DNA of 64,000 nucleotides from Vibrio tubiashii ATCC 19109 (GCF_000772105.1 NZ_CP009355.1:992001-1056000), one strand, 5' to 3'. Counted from the stretch's first letter, positions 19,338-28,688 are shown. The notes: generated by a model from the sequence alone, not told the origin. Program-made: numbers and translations.

Positions 19338-19604
19338 AGGGTCTGTTGACCTTTTGCGGTTAAATTTTGTTCGAGATAAAAGCGTTTTAATCGCGGCGAG
19401 AGGTTTGCCGCCTAGTCATTCTAAGCAAAACACCTCTCAACAAAGAGTAAAACGCTTTTAGCCGAACCCTTCGGGCAGCGTTTGTGGCTCCTTTCTGCTG
19501 CATTATCGGCTTATCAGGTAGAGCAACTACAATTCAAAGCCTCTGCCTTGCATAAAGAACCCACAAACTGCTGCAAAAATCAGCTCAAAAGGTCAACAGA
19601 CCCT
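19338..19604. mobile_element. MITE-like element with perfect 19-bp terminal inverted repeats
   Basis: AGGGTCTGTTGACCTTTTG at 19338-19356 is repeated exactly in inverted orientation at 19586-19604, bounding 267 bp without a coding frame. Inner inverted segments (around AAAAGCGTTTTA near 19380 and TAAAACGCTTTT near 19450; GGGCAGCGTTTGTGG and CCACAAACTGCTGC) make the element highly foldable. No clear target-site duplication is visible. It fills the gap between nrdD and nrdG, which are usually adjacent. I see no second copy in the window. Confidence 0.75.
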
Positions 19605-19640
19605 TGGGCTCGATTAAAGGTCATTTCTTGCGAAAAAGGG

Positions 19641-21761
19641 TTATAGGTGCTTCACGCGTCGTTTCACTTCTTCTTGCTTGCCGAAGTTGAACGGTCTTGC
19701 ATCTGGACTGCCTAGGTAGCCACAAACGCGTCGAGTAACTGAAACTTTGGTCGAATCGTGATTACCACAGCTTGGGCAGGTGAACCCTTTGCTCGTACAA
19801 TCAAACTCGCCGTTATAACCACACTCATAACACTCGTCGATCGGTGTATTGGTGCCGTAGTAAGGAACGCGGCTGTAGCTGTAATCCCAAACATTTTCGA
19901 GCGCTTCAATGTTACGCTGCATATTTGGAAACTCGCCGTAACAAATAAAGCCACCACTTGAGATGTACGGATACGGCATTTCAAAATCGATCTTATCGTA
20001 TGGGTTAACCTTCTTCTCAACATCAAGATGGAAGCTGTTTGTGTAGTAACCCTTGTCTGTTACCCCTTTGATAACACCAAACTCTTTAGTATCAATTCGG
20101 CAGAATCGGCTACACAAGTTTTCACTTGGCGTTCCGTATAGGCTATAGCCATAACCTGATTCCTCAGCCCATTGATTCACTTTATCTTTAAGATACTTAA
20201 CCACATCGATCGCTTTCTGACGTAATGCAGAATCATCGTAAACATGCGTCTCATCGCCAAATAGAGCATTAATGGTTTCATGGATTCCAATGTAACCAAG
20301 CGAGATTGATGCACGACCATTCTTAAAGATGTTCGCGATTGGCTCATCCGCTTTTAAACGAACGCCACAAGCACCTTCCATATAGAGAATTGGCGCAACA
20401 CGTGCTTTAACGTTTTCAAGGCGAGAGATGCGCGTCTCTAGTGCGCGGCGAGCGAGGTCTAAACGCTCATCAAGCAACTTGTAAAACTGTTTTTCGTCGC
20501 GGTTTGCTGCAATTGCAATCCTTGGTAGATTTAAACTCACGACACCTAGATTGTTACGACCTTCGTGGACAAGCTCACCATTTTCTTCGTATGTGCCCAA
20601 GAAACTACGACAACCCATCGGCGTTTTAAATGACCCGGTGATTTCAACCACTTTGTCGTAATTAAGAATATCTGGGTACATGCGCTTAGAAGCACATTCA
20701 AGCGCAAGTTGCTTAATGTCGTAATTCGGATCTTCTGACTTATGGTTCAAGCCATCCTTGATGCCAAATACCAGTTTTGGGAACACCGCTGTTTTGCGGT
20801 TTTTACCTAGACCGGCAATACGGTTCTTCAGGATCGATTGTTGAATAAGTCGTGAAGCCCAGCTTGTACCAAGACCAAAACCAAAAGTGACAAATGGGGT
20901 TTGACCATTTGCTGTGTGAAGTGTGTTTACTTCGTATTCTAGAGACTGAAATGCGTCATAACACTCTTTCTCAGTGCGAGCCGTTGCAAAGGCTTCAGGG
21001 TTAGGAATATCCCACTCTTTAGCAATCTCTAGGTGTTTGTGATAGCTCGTCATCACGTATGGCTCAAGGACTTCATCAATACGGTTGATCGTCGTACCAC
21101 CGTAAATATGACTCGCAACTTGGGCAATAATCTGCGCCGTTACTGCTGTCGCTGTCGAGATTGATTTTGGCGTATCAATCTCAGCATTACCCATTTTAAA
21201 ACCGTGAGTAAGCATGCCTTTAAGATCAATCAGCATACAGTTAAACATTGGGAAGAACGGCGCGTAGTCTAAATCGTGGTAGTGAATATCACCCATTTCA
21301 TGAGCTTGAACGATATCACGTGGTAAAATGTGGGTCTTCGCGTAGTGCTTCGCAACAATGCCTGCCAATAAATCGCGCTGAGTAGGAATAACCTTTCCGT
21401 CTTTGTTGGCGTTTTCGTTGATTAAGTCAACATTGCTTTCTTCAATTAAGCCTTCAATCTCGCGAGTCAACGCACTTTGCTTCTCGCGCGCAATATCACG
21501 GTCATGTCGGTATTCAATATAAGCGCGAGCAAGAGACTTGTATGGCCCTTGCATTAACTCATTTTCTACTCGGGTTTGGATGTCATTGATGTGTACTTCA
21601 TCGTGATCTTTTAGCTGAAGCTCCACCGCAAGTGCTACATTCAGTGCATAAATTGCGATTTCTTTATCAACGTGCTCTGCTGCTGATTCCACTGCAGCTT
21701 GAATACGATCCCTGCTAAACGGAGCTCTTGAGCCATCACGCTTGATTACGATTGGTTTCAC
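19641..21761 (-). CDS. nrdD: Anaerobic ribonucleoside-triphosphate reductase NrdD
   Basis: 706-residue class III ribonucleotide reductase. It has an N-terminal ATP cone (IVIKRDGSRAPFSRDRIQAAV), a central barrel with GDIHYHDLDYAPF and NGQTPFVTFGFG, a C-terminal zinc site CYECGYNGEFDC...CPSCG, and the glycyl-radical loop RRVCGYLG. Start is GTG at 21761, with AAGGAG directly upstream. It makes dNTPs without oxygen after activation by NrdG. Upstream NrdR-like boxes and an FNR box fit dNTP and oxygen control. Length is normal and the gene appears intact. Confidence 0.97.
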   Translation of the reverse strand: MKPIVIKRDGSRAPFSRDRIQAAVESAAEHVDKEIAIYALNVALAVELQLKDHDEVHINDIQTRVENELMQGPYKSLARAYIEYRHDRDIAREKQSALTREIEGLIEESNVDLINENANKDGKVIPTQRDLLAGIVAKHYAKTHILPRDIVQAHEMGDIHYHDLDYAPFFPMFNCMLIDLKGMLTHGFKMGNAEIDTPKSISTATAVTAQIIAQVASHIYGGTTINRIDEVLEPYVMTSYHKHLEIAKEWDIPNPEAFATARTEKECYDAFQSLEYEVNTLHTANGQTPFVTFGFGLGTSWASRLIQQSILKNRIAGLGKNRKTAVFPKLVFGIKDGLNHKSEDPNYDIKQLALECASKRMYPDILNYDKVVEITGSFKTPMGCRSFLGTYEENGELVHEGRNNLGVVSLNLPRIAIAANRDEKQFYKLLDERLDLARRALETRISRLENVKARVAPILYMEGACGVRLKADEPIANIFKNGRASISLGYIGIHETINALFGDETHVYDDSALRQKAIDVVKYLKDKVNQWAEESGYGYSLYGTPSENLCSRFCRIDTKEFGVIKGVTDKGYYTNSFHLDVEKKVNPYDKIDFEMPYPYISSGGFICYGEFPNMQRNIEALENVWDYSYSRVPYYGTNTPIDECYECGYNGEFDCTSKGFTCPSCGNHDSTKVSVTRRVCGYLGSPDARPFNFGKQEEVKRRVKHL

Positions 21762-21804
21762 CTTTTCTCCTTACCCCAGCATACTCACAGACTTATCCAC
21801 AAAC

Positions 21805-21851
21805 ACACTATATAGGGCGATTTATTTTTCGACTGACACTATATGTTGTGG
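21805..21851. promoter_or_regulatory. Tandem NrdR boxes upstream of nrdD
   Basis: Two sites resembling the NrdR consensus ACACwATATwTwGTGt: ACACTATATAGGGCG at 21805 (right half degenerate) and ACACTATATGTTGTGG at 21836 (good). Their starts are 31 bases apart, about three helical turns, the spacing typical of NrdR box pairs. They lie 45-90 bases before the GTG start. Confidence 0.8.
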
Positions 21852-21882
21852 CGTATTTAACGAGATGACACAGGAGAAAGTA

Positions 21883-21896
21883 TTGATTTTGATCAA
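21883..21896. promoter_or_regulatory. FNR box upstream of nrdD
   Basis: TTGATTTTGATCAA is a perfect TTGAT-N4-ATCAA FNR palindrome, about 122-135 bases upstream of the nrdD start. Anaerobic activation of nrdDG is the expected role. Confidence 0.82.
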
Positions 21897-22054
21897 TAAA
21901 ATTAGACCCTCGCTCAAGATCAAATCGATCTTAGTGGCACTGATCTCAGTTGCAAAGAAAATGATGAAAATTAGAAAAATGCAACAAGTCCTACTTGCAT
22001 TTTTGCGATGTCTTGTAGCATAAAGGCTGCAATATATTTCATTGAGTTAAGCCT

Positions 22055-22966
22055 ATGCTACCCCCTAAAAAGTGGTCACTTTTTGTTTCTCTGTTATGTT
22101 TGCTCTCTTTTTACTCCAGTGCCAACAACTCCATTTATACGACTTGGAATATTGAGTGGTTGAGCGACACACCTTCTGAGCAGTTTTCTTCATCACAGCG
22201 AAACGAAGATGACTACCTCGCTTTGAGCCGTCATTTTGATTCTATTGCCCCTAAAGTCCTTGCCTTTCAAGAGGTCAACGACCCTGTCGCGTTAGAGCGC
22301 GTTATCGGCTCTGACTATCAATTGTTTTTTTCGCAAAGAAGCTTACCGAGTAATAGAAAGCATCAGTTTGACGAGATTAATCAATACACCGGATTTGCGG
22401 TACAGAAAGGAATAAACGTTTCTAATCGCGAAGATTTCCGTCTCGATAGCAGTAGCAACAGTAAACTAAGATTTGCGACTTATATTGTGCTAAACCCAAA
22501 CAGTGCTCATTCAGTCCATGCTTTGTCTGTCCATTTGAAAGCACGTTGCTCTGGTGCCTACCGCAATAGTCGCGATTGTAAAACGCTAAAAGAACAAGGC
22601 AAAAACCTAAATCTTTGGATTAGAGAGCGAGAATCGAATGGTGAGTCTTACGTTATATTGGGCGATTTTAACCATAACCTCAGTTACCAAGGAGACTGGC
22701 TATGGAAAGAAATGACCCAAGGCACCTCTGCTCGCCTCGCATCAAAACAGACCAAGGCTGAGTGCAAAGTTAAATCGCGTAACAACCCAAAAAGGACTCA
22801 CCAATTCAGGTCATTGATTGATCATATCGTTGTTAGCGAAGCACTCACGACAACAAAGCCTGAGCAAAACGTCTTTCCAGTGTCAGACGTCCTCGATTAT
22901 ACACTGAGCGATCACTGCCCATTGAGCGTGCAAGTACATGAGGAGCTGTTTATCTCTCGTGGTTAA
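22055..22966 (+). CDS. Secreted endonuclease/exonuclease/phosphatase family protein
   Basis: 303 residues with a signal peptide (FVSLLCLLSFYSSANN). The mature part is an EEP-fold hydrolase with all core motifs: TTWNIEWLS, AFQEVND, ALSVHLK, ILGDFNHN and LSDHCPLS, which supply Asn, Glu, His, Asp-Asn and Asp-His of the metal-dependent active site. Cys pairs (KARCSG, SRDCKT, AECKV) suggest disulfides in an exported enzyme. Most likely an extracellular or periplasmic nuclease; a phosphodiesterase acting on other phosphoesters cannot be excluded. Its stop overlaps that of the convergent adaptor gene. Confidence 0.85.
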   Translation: MLPPKKWSLFVSLLCLLSFYSSANNSIYTTWNIEWLSDTPSEQFSSSQRNEDDYLALSRHFDSIAPKVLAFQEVNDPVALERVIGSDYQLFFSQRSLPSNRKHQFDEINQYTGFAVQKGINVSNREDFRLDSSSNSKLRFATYIVLNPNSAHSVHALSVHLKARCSGAYRNSRDCKTLKEQGKNLNLWIRERESNGESYVILGDFNHNLSYQGDWLWKEMTQGTSARLASKQTKAECKVKSRNNPKRTHQFRSLIDHIVVSEALTTTKPEQNVFPVSDVLDYTLSDHCPLSVQVHEELFISRG

Positions 22967-24009
22967 ATATCGCTCGGATTGAGTACCACAATATCGCCCG
23001 CCTTAAGGCCTTTGCGTACACGGAAATCTTCACCTAGTTGAACTAACCGTGTATGCACCTTACCACCTTGAACGACTTTGACATAATCCAGTTGCCCTAC
23101 CTGATAGATGGCCTCTAACGGCACACGTACGACTTGCTGTGTGCCTAACTCGACTGTCACTCGCGCAAAGTTACCTGGGTATACTCTTTTCTCGGTTTCA
23201 AACTCTAATTTAATGAGATAGCTACGAGAGCCAGCGTCTGATGACGGTGTAATTTCACTCACTGTAGAATCTATGATGATGCCATTAGTGGGTAAATCTA
23301 ATGCCAGTGTTTTACCCAGTTCGATATGAGGTAAGACAGATTCTGCAATATCTGCCTCTACGACAAGAGATTGCGGGTTATACATAGATAACAAGGCTGA
23401 GCCCGGTGTCGCAGTATCCCCTTGATGCGCCGATTTCTGAGTAATGATGCCATCAAAAGGAGCAGTAATAACGCTATAGCCAAAAGTGGTTTCTGCCTCG
23501 GTGACAGCCGCTTTAGCTTGCATTAACGCTGCTTGAGAGGTTTGCAGACGATTCTCTGCTTGGTCATATTGAGACTGAGGCACAAGCTTTCTGTTCAGAA
23601 GTTCCTTAACGCGTTGATACTCTTTTCTCGCATTGTTTAACGTTGATTGGGCAGAGACAAGCGCTTGCTCTGTCTGTTCTACCTTAGCATCGAGATCCCC
23701 GCTTTCTAGGCGTATCAGGATATCGCCCTGCTTTACCTGATCACCAACGCTCACAATAACTTCAGCGACGGTGGCAGTTAACCTTGAGGCAATAGTCGCT
23801 TTTTGTTCAGCGACAACACGTCCTGAAAACTCTCTTTTTATCGTTTCTTCACTTGCGACAAGCTTAGCGGTATCAAAGCTTGGAGCGCTCATCATACGAA
23901 CTTGGCGCTCTACAGGCAGTTTTGGCGTAAACACTCCCGCCATATACAAAAACAGAACAGCTAAACCGCTAAACAGTAATCCACCAAGCAGCCATGTTTT
24001 CTTATTCAT
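22963..24009 (-). CDS. RND efflux periplasmic adaptor (membrane fusion protein)
   Basis: 348 residues. An N-terminal membrane anchor (LLFSGLAVLFLYMAGVF) is followed by barrel-sandwich halves (ATVAEVIVSVGDQVKQGDILIRLE and VITAPFDGIITQKSAHQGD) on either side of a coiled-coil hairpin (about 110-180, ending ...AKAAVTEAETTF). A beta-barrel domain follows. It links an inner-membrane RND pump to an outer-membrane channel. It overlaps the upstream RND permease by 8 bases and is the last gene of the five-gene BigR-headed operon. No outer-membrane factor is encoded here, so TolC is probably shared. Confidence 0.9.
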   Translation of the reverse strand: MNKKTWLLGGLLFSGLAVLFLYMAGVFTPKLPVERQVRMMSAPSFDTAKLVASEETIKREFSGRVVAEQKATIASRLTATVAEVIVSVGDQVKQGDILIRLESGDLDAKVEQTEQALVSAQSTLNNARKEYQRVKELLNRKLVPQSQYDQAENRLQTSQAALMQAKAAVTEAETTFGYSVITAPFDGIITQKSAHQGDTATPGSALLSMYNPQSLVVEADIAESVLPHIELGKTLALDLPTNGIIIDSTVSEITPSSDAGSRSYLIKLEFETEKRVYPGNFARVTVELGTQQVVRVPLEAIYQVGQLDYVKVVQGGKVHTRLVQLGEDFRVRKGLKAGDIVVLNPSDI

Positions 24010-27000
24010 TGTCGTCTCTCCTGCTTTCTCGGTGTTTTGATTCTTTGTTATTCATCGGCATACCATGCCCTTCAACTCGCTCATACGCGAGGTTATAAAC
24101 GACTGGAATCACAATTAAAGTGAAGATGGTTGAGGCTGCGATACCGAATATGATCGCCCACGCTAAGCCGTTAAAGATTGGGTCTAGCGTGATAATGACA
24201 TTTCCCAGCAGCGTTGTTCCTGCAGTGAGCAGTATCGGCCTCATTCTTACGGCACCAGACTGGATTAATGCCTTGTGTAGTGGCTCCCCATTGGCAAGAG
24301 ATTGCTGTATAAACTCAATCAAAACCAGTGAGTTGCGCACCACAATACCCGCTAGAGCAATCATACCAATCATGGCGGTCGCAGTGAACAGCGCAGGGTT
24401 TGGATAACCGTTAATCTCTTGACTCATACTGTTGAGCAGCCAAAATCCGGGCATGATGCCAATAACGGTTAAGGGAATTGCCAACATGATGATCCCAGCA
24501 ACCGCAGGTAGGCTTGTTTGAACCAGCATAACAATAAACACGCCAAATAGTGCCGCACCATAGGCAATACCTAAGTCTCGAAACACATCGACGGTGATTT
24601 TCCACTCGCCTTCTCCGCTCCAGACTACGTCGATATCTTCGTTAACCTGCCAAGGCTTACCTGAACCGTTGTTTAGGTAACTACGTTCGTTCCATTCAAC
24701 CCAGTTTTTTTCAATCGGTCTATTTTGGTCAGCTATGACATCGGCAATGATTTCACCGGGCACTCGACCCGCTGTTTCTGCGTACACATAAACGACAGGT
24801 TTCAGGTTCTTATGATAAATCGGCGTATGGACAACACGTTTTTCAAACCGCCCTATCTCACCTAACTGTACTAATGGTTGCGGCGCATCAACCAGCGAGC
24901 CATTGCTGAGTGTCTTCACAACACCTGCTTGCCCCCTAACATAAAGGCGTAACAGACTATCAAGATCGTCCCTTTGGTCCCGAGGCAAACGAATTTCTAC
25001 CGCCAGTGGGTTTACTTCTCTATTAGAGCCCAACTGACCAATCACATAACCGTTATTTGCCGCCGCTATTGTCTCGTTGACTTCTTGTATCGACACACCA
25101 GACAAGGCGGCTTTTTCTTGGTCAACGATAAATTGCCAAGCTTCTAGCTGATCATCAATGCTAGTATCAACTTCTGTAACAAAAGGCTCTATAGAAAGGC
25201 GCTCAGCAACGCGCTGTGCCTCCAGCATTAGCTCTTGGTAAGAGGTATGATCTTCACCATAGACTTCCGCGGTAATTGTTGCGATAACCGGAGGCCCCGG
25301 GGGAACTTCGACAAGCTGAATTGATGCATCAAAACGATGAGCAATCTGTTCTAAATCACTGCGAAGTCGAGTCACTATTTCATGTGACTGCATAGAACGT
25401 TGGTCTTTTTGTGCCAAAACAATCCGTAGCTCGCCCTGATACGGTTGGTTACGCATAAAGTAATGCCTCACCATACCGTTAAAGTCCATTGGTGAAGCAA
25501 TACCCGCAAAGCCAGATACCGACTCTACTTCAGGTACAGTCACCAAATAGTCAGAAAAAACACGCAGCGTATTAGAGGTATCAACAAAGCTTGAGGATTC
25601 AGGCATGTTTAACACCAACTGAAATTCATTTTTGTTGTCGTAGGGTAAAAGCTTCAGTGGTACAAGTCGCATTGCAGGTAAAAGTGCCGCAGCAATAAAC
25701 AAGCCCGCAACAATAGTCAGAAATAGCCAAGCTTTTTTACGGCTTTTAAGCAGTGGTGTCAGCAAACGTGCATAACCCTGATAAAGCGTTGATGACTCGA
25801 AATCATACTGACCTGACGAAGCGGCTCCTTTGAGGATCTTCTTAGCAAGCCAAGGTGTGACGAAAAACGCCACTAACGTACTTACCACAACGCTCACAGG
25901 TACATTAAAAGCCAATGGTGCCATATAAGGCCCCATCATCCCTGTAATGAAGAACATTGGCGCAAATACGATGACGATAGCAACCGTCGACATTATCAGC
26001 GCGCTGCGTATTTCTCCCATCGCAAGCACAATTGCCTTTGCGCGAGGCAGATTTTTGCGCTTCAAATATCGTTCGATATTGTCGATACTGGCTATGGGGT
26101 CATCCACAATCAAACCCAAAGCCAGAATCAGCGCAAACAAGGTAACTCGATTGATCGTGTAACCAAACAGTAAGTCGAGCCCTAATGCCGCGCCGTAACT
26201 CAATGGAATCGCAATACCGACGACTAGCGCACTTCGCCAGTTTAAAAACAGGCCGACAAACACAACGACCGTCAGCACTGAAATGGCTAAACTTGAGACC
26301 AGATTGGAAACCTTGTCATCCGCGGTTTTACCGTAGTCTCGAATGATGTCGACTTTGACCGAGGACGGGAACTGATTTTGTTGCAACTCATAGAGCTTCT
26401 CGACCGTTTGACTCGCGACATCTACCGCATTCGCCCCTTTTTGCTTGGCGACTGAAATGAACACCGCCGGATGTTCCACTTTGTGTTTTGCGTTGATGTA
26501 CCAAGTGTCATTGGAAGGCTCCGCTGCACGCTCAATTACCTTTGCGACATCGCGAAAAAACACTGGTTTGTTATTGACGACAGCGACAACCAGATCACCG
26601 ACCTCCTGAGCACTAGTAAGCAATCGGCCCGACTCTATGAGATACCGATTGCCGTCAACCTGAATCGAGCCTGCTTGCTGTTTATTGTGGCTAACGTCAA
26701 ATGCAAAGTTTAAATCCCTTAAGGTGATCCCAAAACTTTCCATCGCAACTGAGTCTAACTCGACACTAACGAGCTTAGATTCCCCACCGATCACTTGAAC
26801 GCCATTTGTTGATGGTATTGATTTGATGCCCAGTGTTGCTTGATCAGCAATGCGCTTGAGATCGTGCCTATCTACCTGTTTAGGGTCGGTGGAATAAAGC
26901 GCCGCAACTACGATAGGCACATCATCTATTTCGACGGGCTTTACGAGCCAGCGGGTGACGGTAGGAGGAACATGATCTTGATTGGAGTAAAGTTTGTTAT

Positions 27001-27343
27001 ACAGCTTAACAAGCGCATCTTCACGCGGTTCGCCGACAAAGAATCGAACAATAACCTGTGCGGCGCCATCTGATGAAGAAGAGTAAACGTACTCAACGCC
27101 ATCAATTTGGCTGAGCAATTTTTCGAGTGGCTCAGTCACCTGTCTTTCAACTTGTTGTGCACTTAAACCTGGCGCTTCAATCAGCACATCCGCCATTGGC
27201 ACTACAATTTGAGGATCTTCTTCTTTAGGAGTCAGCCATAGAGACACCGCACCAACTGCTAATAGAAAAACAATGATAATGGGCGGAAAGAAGCTGTTCA
27301 TTATCGAATGAACGACACCATCCTTGGTCGAACTTCTATTCAT
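24002..27343 (-). CDS. RND-family efflux permease of the sulfur-responsive operon
   Basis: 1113-residue AcrB-superfamily proton-driven permease with 12 membrane segments and two large periplasmic loops. Start matches family style (NSFFPPIIIVFLLAVGAVSLW; PKEEDPQIVVPMADV). TM4 carries ALILALGLIVDDPIASIDNIERYL: the proton-relay Asp pair is kept, but the usual VDDAIVVVEN is altered to VDDPIASIDN. The TM11-12 region has ALAGIVVRNSLVLIEFI. Co-transcription with YeeE/YedE genes and a BigR-type regulator suggests export of sulfur-related or thiol-reactive compounds. Substrate is inference only. Confidence 0.93.
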   Translation of the reverse strand: MNRSSTKDGVVHSIMNSFFPPIIIVFLLAVGAVSLWLTPKEEDPQIVVPMADVLIEAPGLSAQQVERQVTEPLEKLLSQIDGVEYVYSSSSDGAAQVIVRFFVGEPREDALVKLYNKLYSNQDHVPPTVTRWLVKPVEIDDVPIVVAALYSTDPKQVDRHDLKRIADQATLGIKSIPSTNGVQVIGGESKLVSVELDSVAMESFGITLRDLNFAFDVSHNKQQAGSIQVDGNRYLIESGRLLTSAQEVGDLVVAVVNNKPVFFRDVAKVIERAAEPSNDTWYINAKHKVEHPAVFISVAKQKGANAVDVASQTVEKLYELQQNQFPSSVKVDIIRDYGKTADDKVSNLVSSLAISVLTVVVFVGLFLNWRSALVVGIAIPLSYGAALGLDLLFGYTINRVTLFALILALGLIVDDPIASIDNIERYLKRKNLPRAKAIVLAMGEIRSALIMSTVAIVIVFAPMFFITGMMGPYMAPLAFNVPVSVVVSTLVAFFVTPWLAKKILKGAASSGQYDFESSTLYQGYARLLTPLLKSRKKAWLFLTIVAGLFIAAALLPAMRLVPLKLLPYDNKNEFQLVLNMPESSSFVDTSNTLRVFSDYLVTVPEVESVSGFAGIASPMDFNGMVRHYFMRNQPYQGELRIVLAQKDQRSMQSHEIVTRLRSDLEQIAHRFDASIQLVEVPPGPPVIATITAEVYGEDHTSYQELMLEAQRVAERLSIEPFVTEVDTSIDDQLEAWQFIVDQEKAALSGVSIQEVNETIAAANNGYVIGQLGSNREVNPLAVEIRLPRDQRDDLDSLLRLYVRGQAGVVKTLSNGSLVDAPQPLVQLGEIGRFEKRVVHTPIYHKNLKPVVYVYAETAGRVPGEIIADVIADQNRPIEKNWVEWNERSYLNNGSGKPWQVNEDIDVVWSGEGEWKITVDVFRDLGIAYGAALFGVFIVMLVQTSLPAVAGIIMLAIPLTVIGIMPGFWLLNSMSQEINGYPNPALFTATAMIGMIALAGIVVRNSLVLIEFIQQSLANGEPLHKALIQSGAVRMRPILLTAGTTLLGNVIITLDPIFNGLAWAIIFGIAASTIFTLIVIPVVYNLAYERVEGHGMPMNNKESKHRESRRDDNE

Positions 27344-27360
27344 TCTGTTCTCCTAACGCA

Positions 27361-27819
27361 CTAATTCGCTTTAATCGGTGAGACGGACTTTTGAGTTGAT
27401 GAATCCAACGCCTTAATGAATAGCGAACCTAGAAGCATCGAGCTGAAAAATAACAATATATCACTATTACCAAGCGCCAAACTTGTCACCGCAGGTCCAG
27501 GGCATATACCGGCTATCCCCCAACCTAATCCGAATACGGCTGCGCCAATAACCAGTCTGACGTCAAGGTCAGTTTGAGTTGGGATTGAAAGAAGCGAACC
27601 ATCCATCGCCTTTGAGGTTTTCTTGATGTGTAACCAGTAAAAAGGCATAAACACCAACAACGCCCCACCCATGACAAAAGCAAGACTCGCGTCCCATTCA
27701 CCCATTACATCAAGGAAGCCGACCACTTTCTGTGGTTGGATCATACCTGACACCGTCATTCCTACACCAAACAATAGTCCGCTAAATAACGGAGCTAAAC
27801 GTAAAATAGTCGATTTCAT
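27361..27819 (-). CDS. YeeE/YedE family half transporter (DUF6691 type)
   Basis: 152 residues with four or five membrane segments. The family marks are LFSGLLFGVGMTVSGMIQPQKV near the start and FGLGWGIAGICPGPAVTSL with its central Cys. These proteins pair with a second half (next gene upstream) and resemble the YeeE thiosulfate importer split in two. In other bacteria such pairs (PmpAB-like) sit beside BigR and sulfide-detoxification enzymes. It starts 7 bases after its partner ends and is followed 17 bases later by the RND gene. Confidence 0.9.
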   Translation of the reverse strand: MKSTILRLAPLFSGLLFGVGMTVSGMIQPQKVVGFLDVMGEWDASLAFVMGGALLVFMPFYWLHIKKTSKAMDGSLLSIPTQTDLDVRLVIGAAVFGLGWGIAGICPGPAVTSLALGNSDILLFFSSMLLGSLFIKALDSSTQKSVSPIKAN

Positions 27820-27826
27820 CAGTCAC

Positions 27827-28243
27827 TTACCCAAGTATATGAAGTCGCACGTAAACCGTGACAGCGGCTACACACATAAAGATAGAAGTGGCGACAAGTG
27901 AACGTTTCGACAATCGTCCTATGCCACATATCCCGTGTCCACTTGTACAACCATTGGCAAGGCGAGTCCCCGCTCCAACAAGCAGACCGGCTAATACAAT
28001 CCCCATCATTGGGGTATTGCTTGTATCCGGCGCATCAATCCCAGTGAACAAAACAGTAATCACTCCACCAGCAATCAAACCAATAGCGAAAAGCAATCGC
28101 CACCAATAATCGCCCTCTTTTGGGCTAATAAAGCCATTGATTACGCCACTAATCCCAGCGATTTTGCCGTTTATCAGCAGCAGTAATACAGCCGAAATAC
28201 CAAGCAACATTCCCCCAACTAGGGAATCCCAAGGAATATTCAT
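27827..28243 (-). CDS. YeeE/YedE family half transporter with conserved NGCTSGHG motif
   Basis: 138 residues from ATG 28243, chosen because AAGGTGA lies eight bases upstream; the longer frame would overlap the regulator. It has four membrane segments. The signature [21 protein letters not shown] is the sulfur-transport motif of the YeeE family, with two cysteines. Forms a pair with the following gene. The likely substrate is a reduced-sulfur species such as thiosulfate or polysulfide; that is family-based inference. Confidence 0.9.
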   Translation of the reverse strand: MNIPWDSLVGGMLLGISAVLLLLINGKIAGISGVINGFISPKEGDYWWRLLFAIGLIAGGVITVLFTGIDAPDTSNTPMMGIVLAGLLVGAGTRLANGCTSGHGICGIGRLSKRSLVATSIFMCVAAVTVYVRLHILG

Positions 28244-28262
28244 TTCTTCAATCACCTTAAAA

Positions 28263-28574
28263 CTACTTACCACAAAATACGGAATGTAACGTTTGAATTA
28301 GGGTCTCGACTCGTAGATCAGACAATGAGTAGAAAACCTGCTGAGACTCTTTACGCGCTTTGATTAAATTGTGTTTTCTCAACACAGTTAGATGCTGGGA
28401 AAACGCAGACTGGCTAAGAGAAGAGCTCGACTGTAGCTCCCCAACTCCCACCTCTCCCTGAGTCAATTGACACAACACCATCAATCTTTCCGGATGAGCC
28501 ATCACTTTGAGTAATTCGGAGGCTTCTACTGCATTGCTCTGCATCTCTTTTAAATCAGAAAATTCAACGTTCAT
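28263..28574 (-). CDS. BigR/SqrR-type ArsR-family persulfide-sensing repressor
   Basis: 103-residue winged-helix ArsR/SmtB protein: LLKVMAHPERLMVLCQL, VGELQSSSSLSQSAFSQHLTVLRKHNLIKARKESQQVFYSL. Two cysteines, Cys35 and Cys101, fall where BigR/SqrR use a Cys pair to form a tetrasulfide bridge on sensing persulfides. The metal-binding ELCVC motif of ArsR is absent. First gene of a five-gene operon and divergent from the CoA-disulfide reductase genes, so it probably represses both. The name bigR is likely but not assigned. Confidence 0.9.
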   Translation of the reverse strand: MNVEFSDLKEMQSNAVEASELLKVMAHPERLMVLCQLTQGEVGVGELQSSSSLSQSAFSQHLTVLRKHNLIKARKESQQVFYSLSDLRVETLIQTLHSVFCGK

Positions 28575-28625
28575 ACAATCACTCCAAATACCTAAACTAT
28601 ATTAGATGATACTTATAAACTTATT

Positions 28626-28688
28626 TTAGTCAATGCTAATTTAGTTTTTTAATGTTTAGACAAATTAACATTAGACAATGCTAATTTA
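28626..28688. promoter_or_regulatory. Twin operator-like repeats between arsR-type gene and DUF2892 gene
   Basis: TTAGTCAATGCTAATTTA at 28626-28643 and TTAGACAATGCTAATTTA at 28671-28688 are direct repeats differing at one base, 45 bases apart. Each contains TTAG-N6-CTAA, an inverted pair like BigR/ArsR-family operators. They lie in the 164-base divergent promoter region and could repress both directions. Confidence 0.75.

Noticed and set aside
21742..22023. Plus-strand frame of 93 codons upstream of the secreted nuclease gene
   Set aside because: It runs across the nrdD start and its NrdR/FNR sites, begins inside nrdD and has no ribosome-binding site. The tail is low-complexity. Treated as non-coding promoter DNA.
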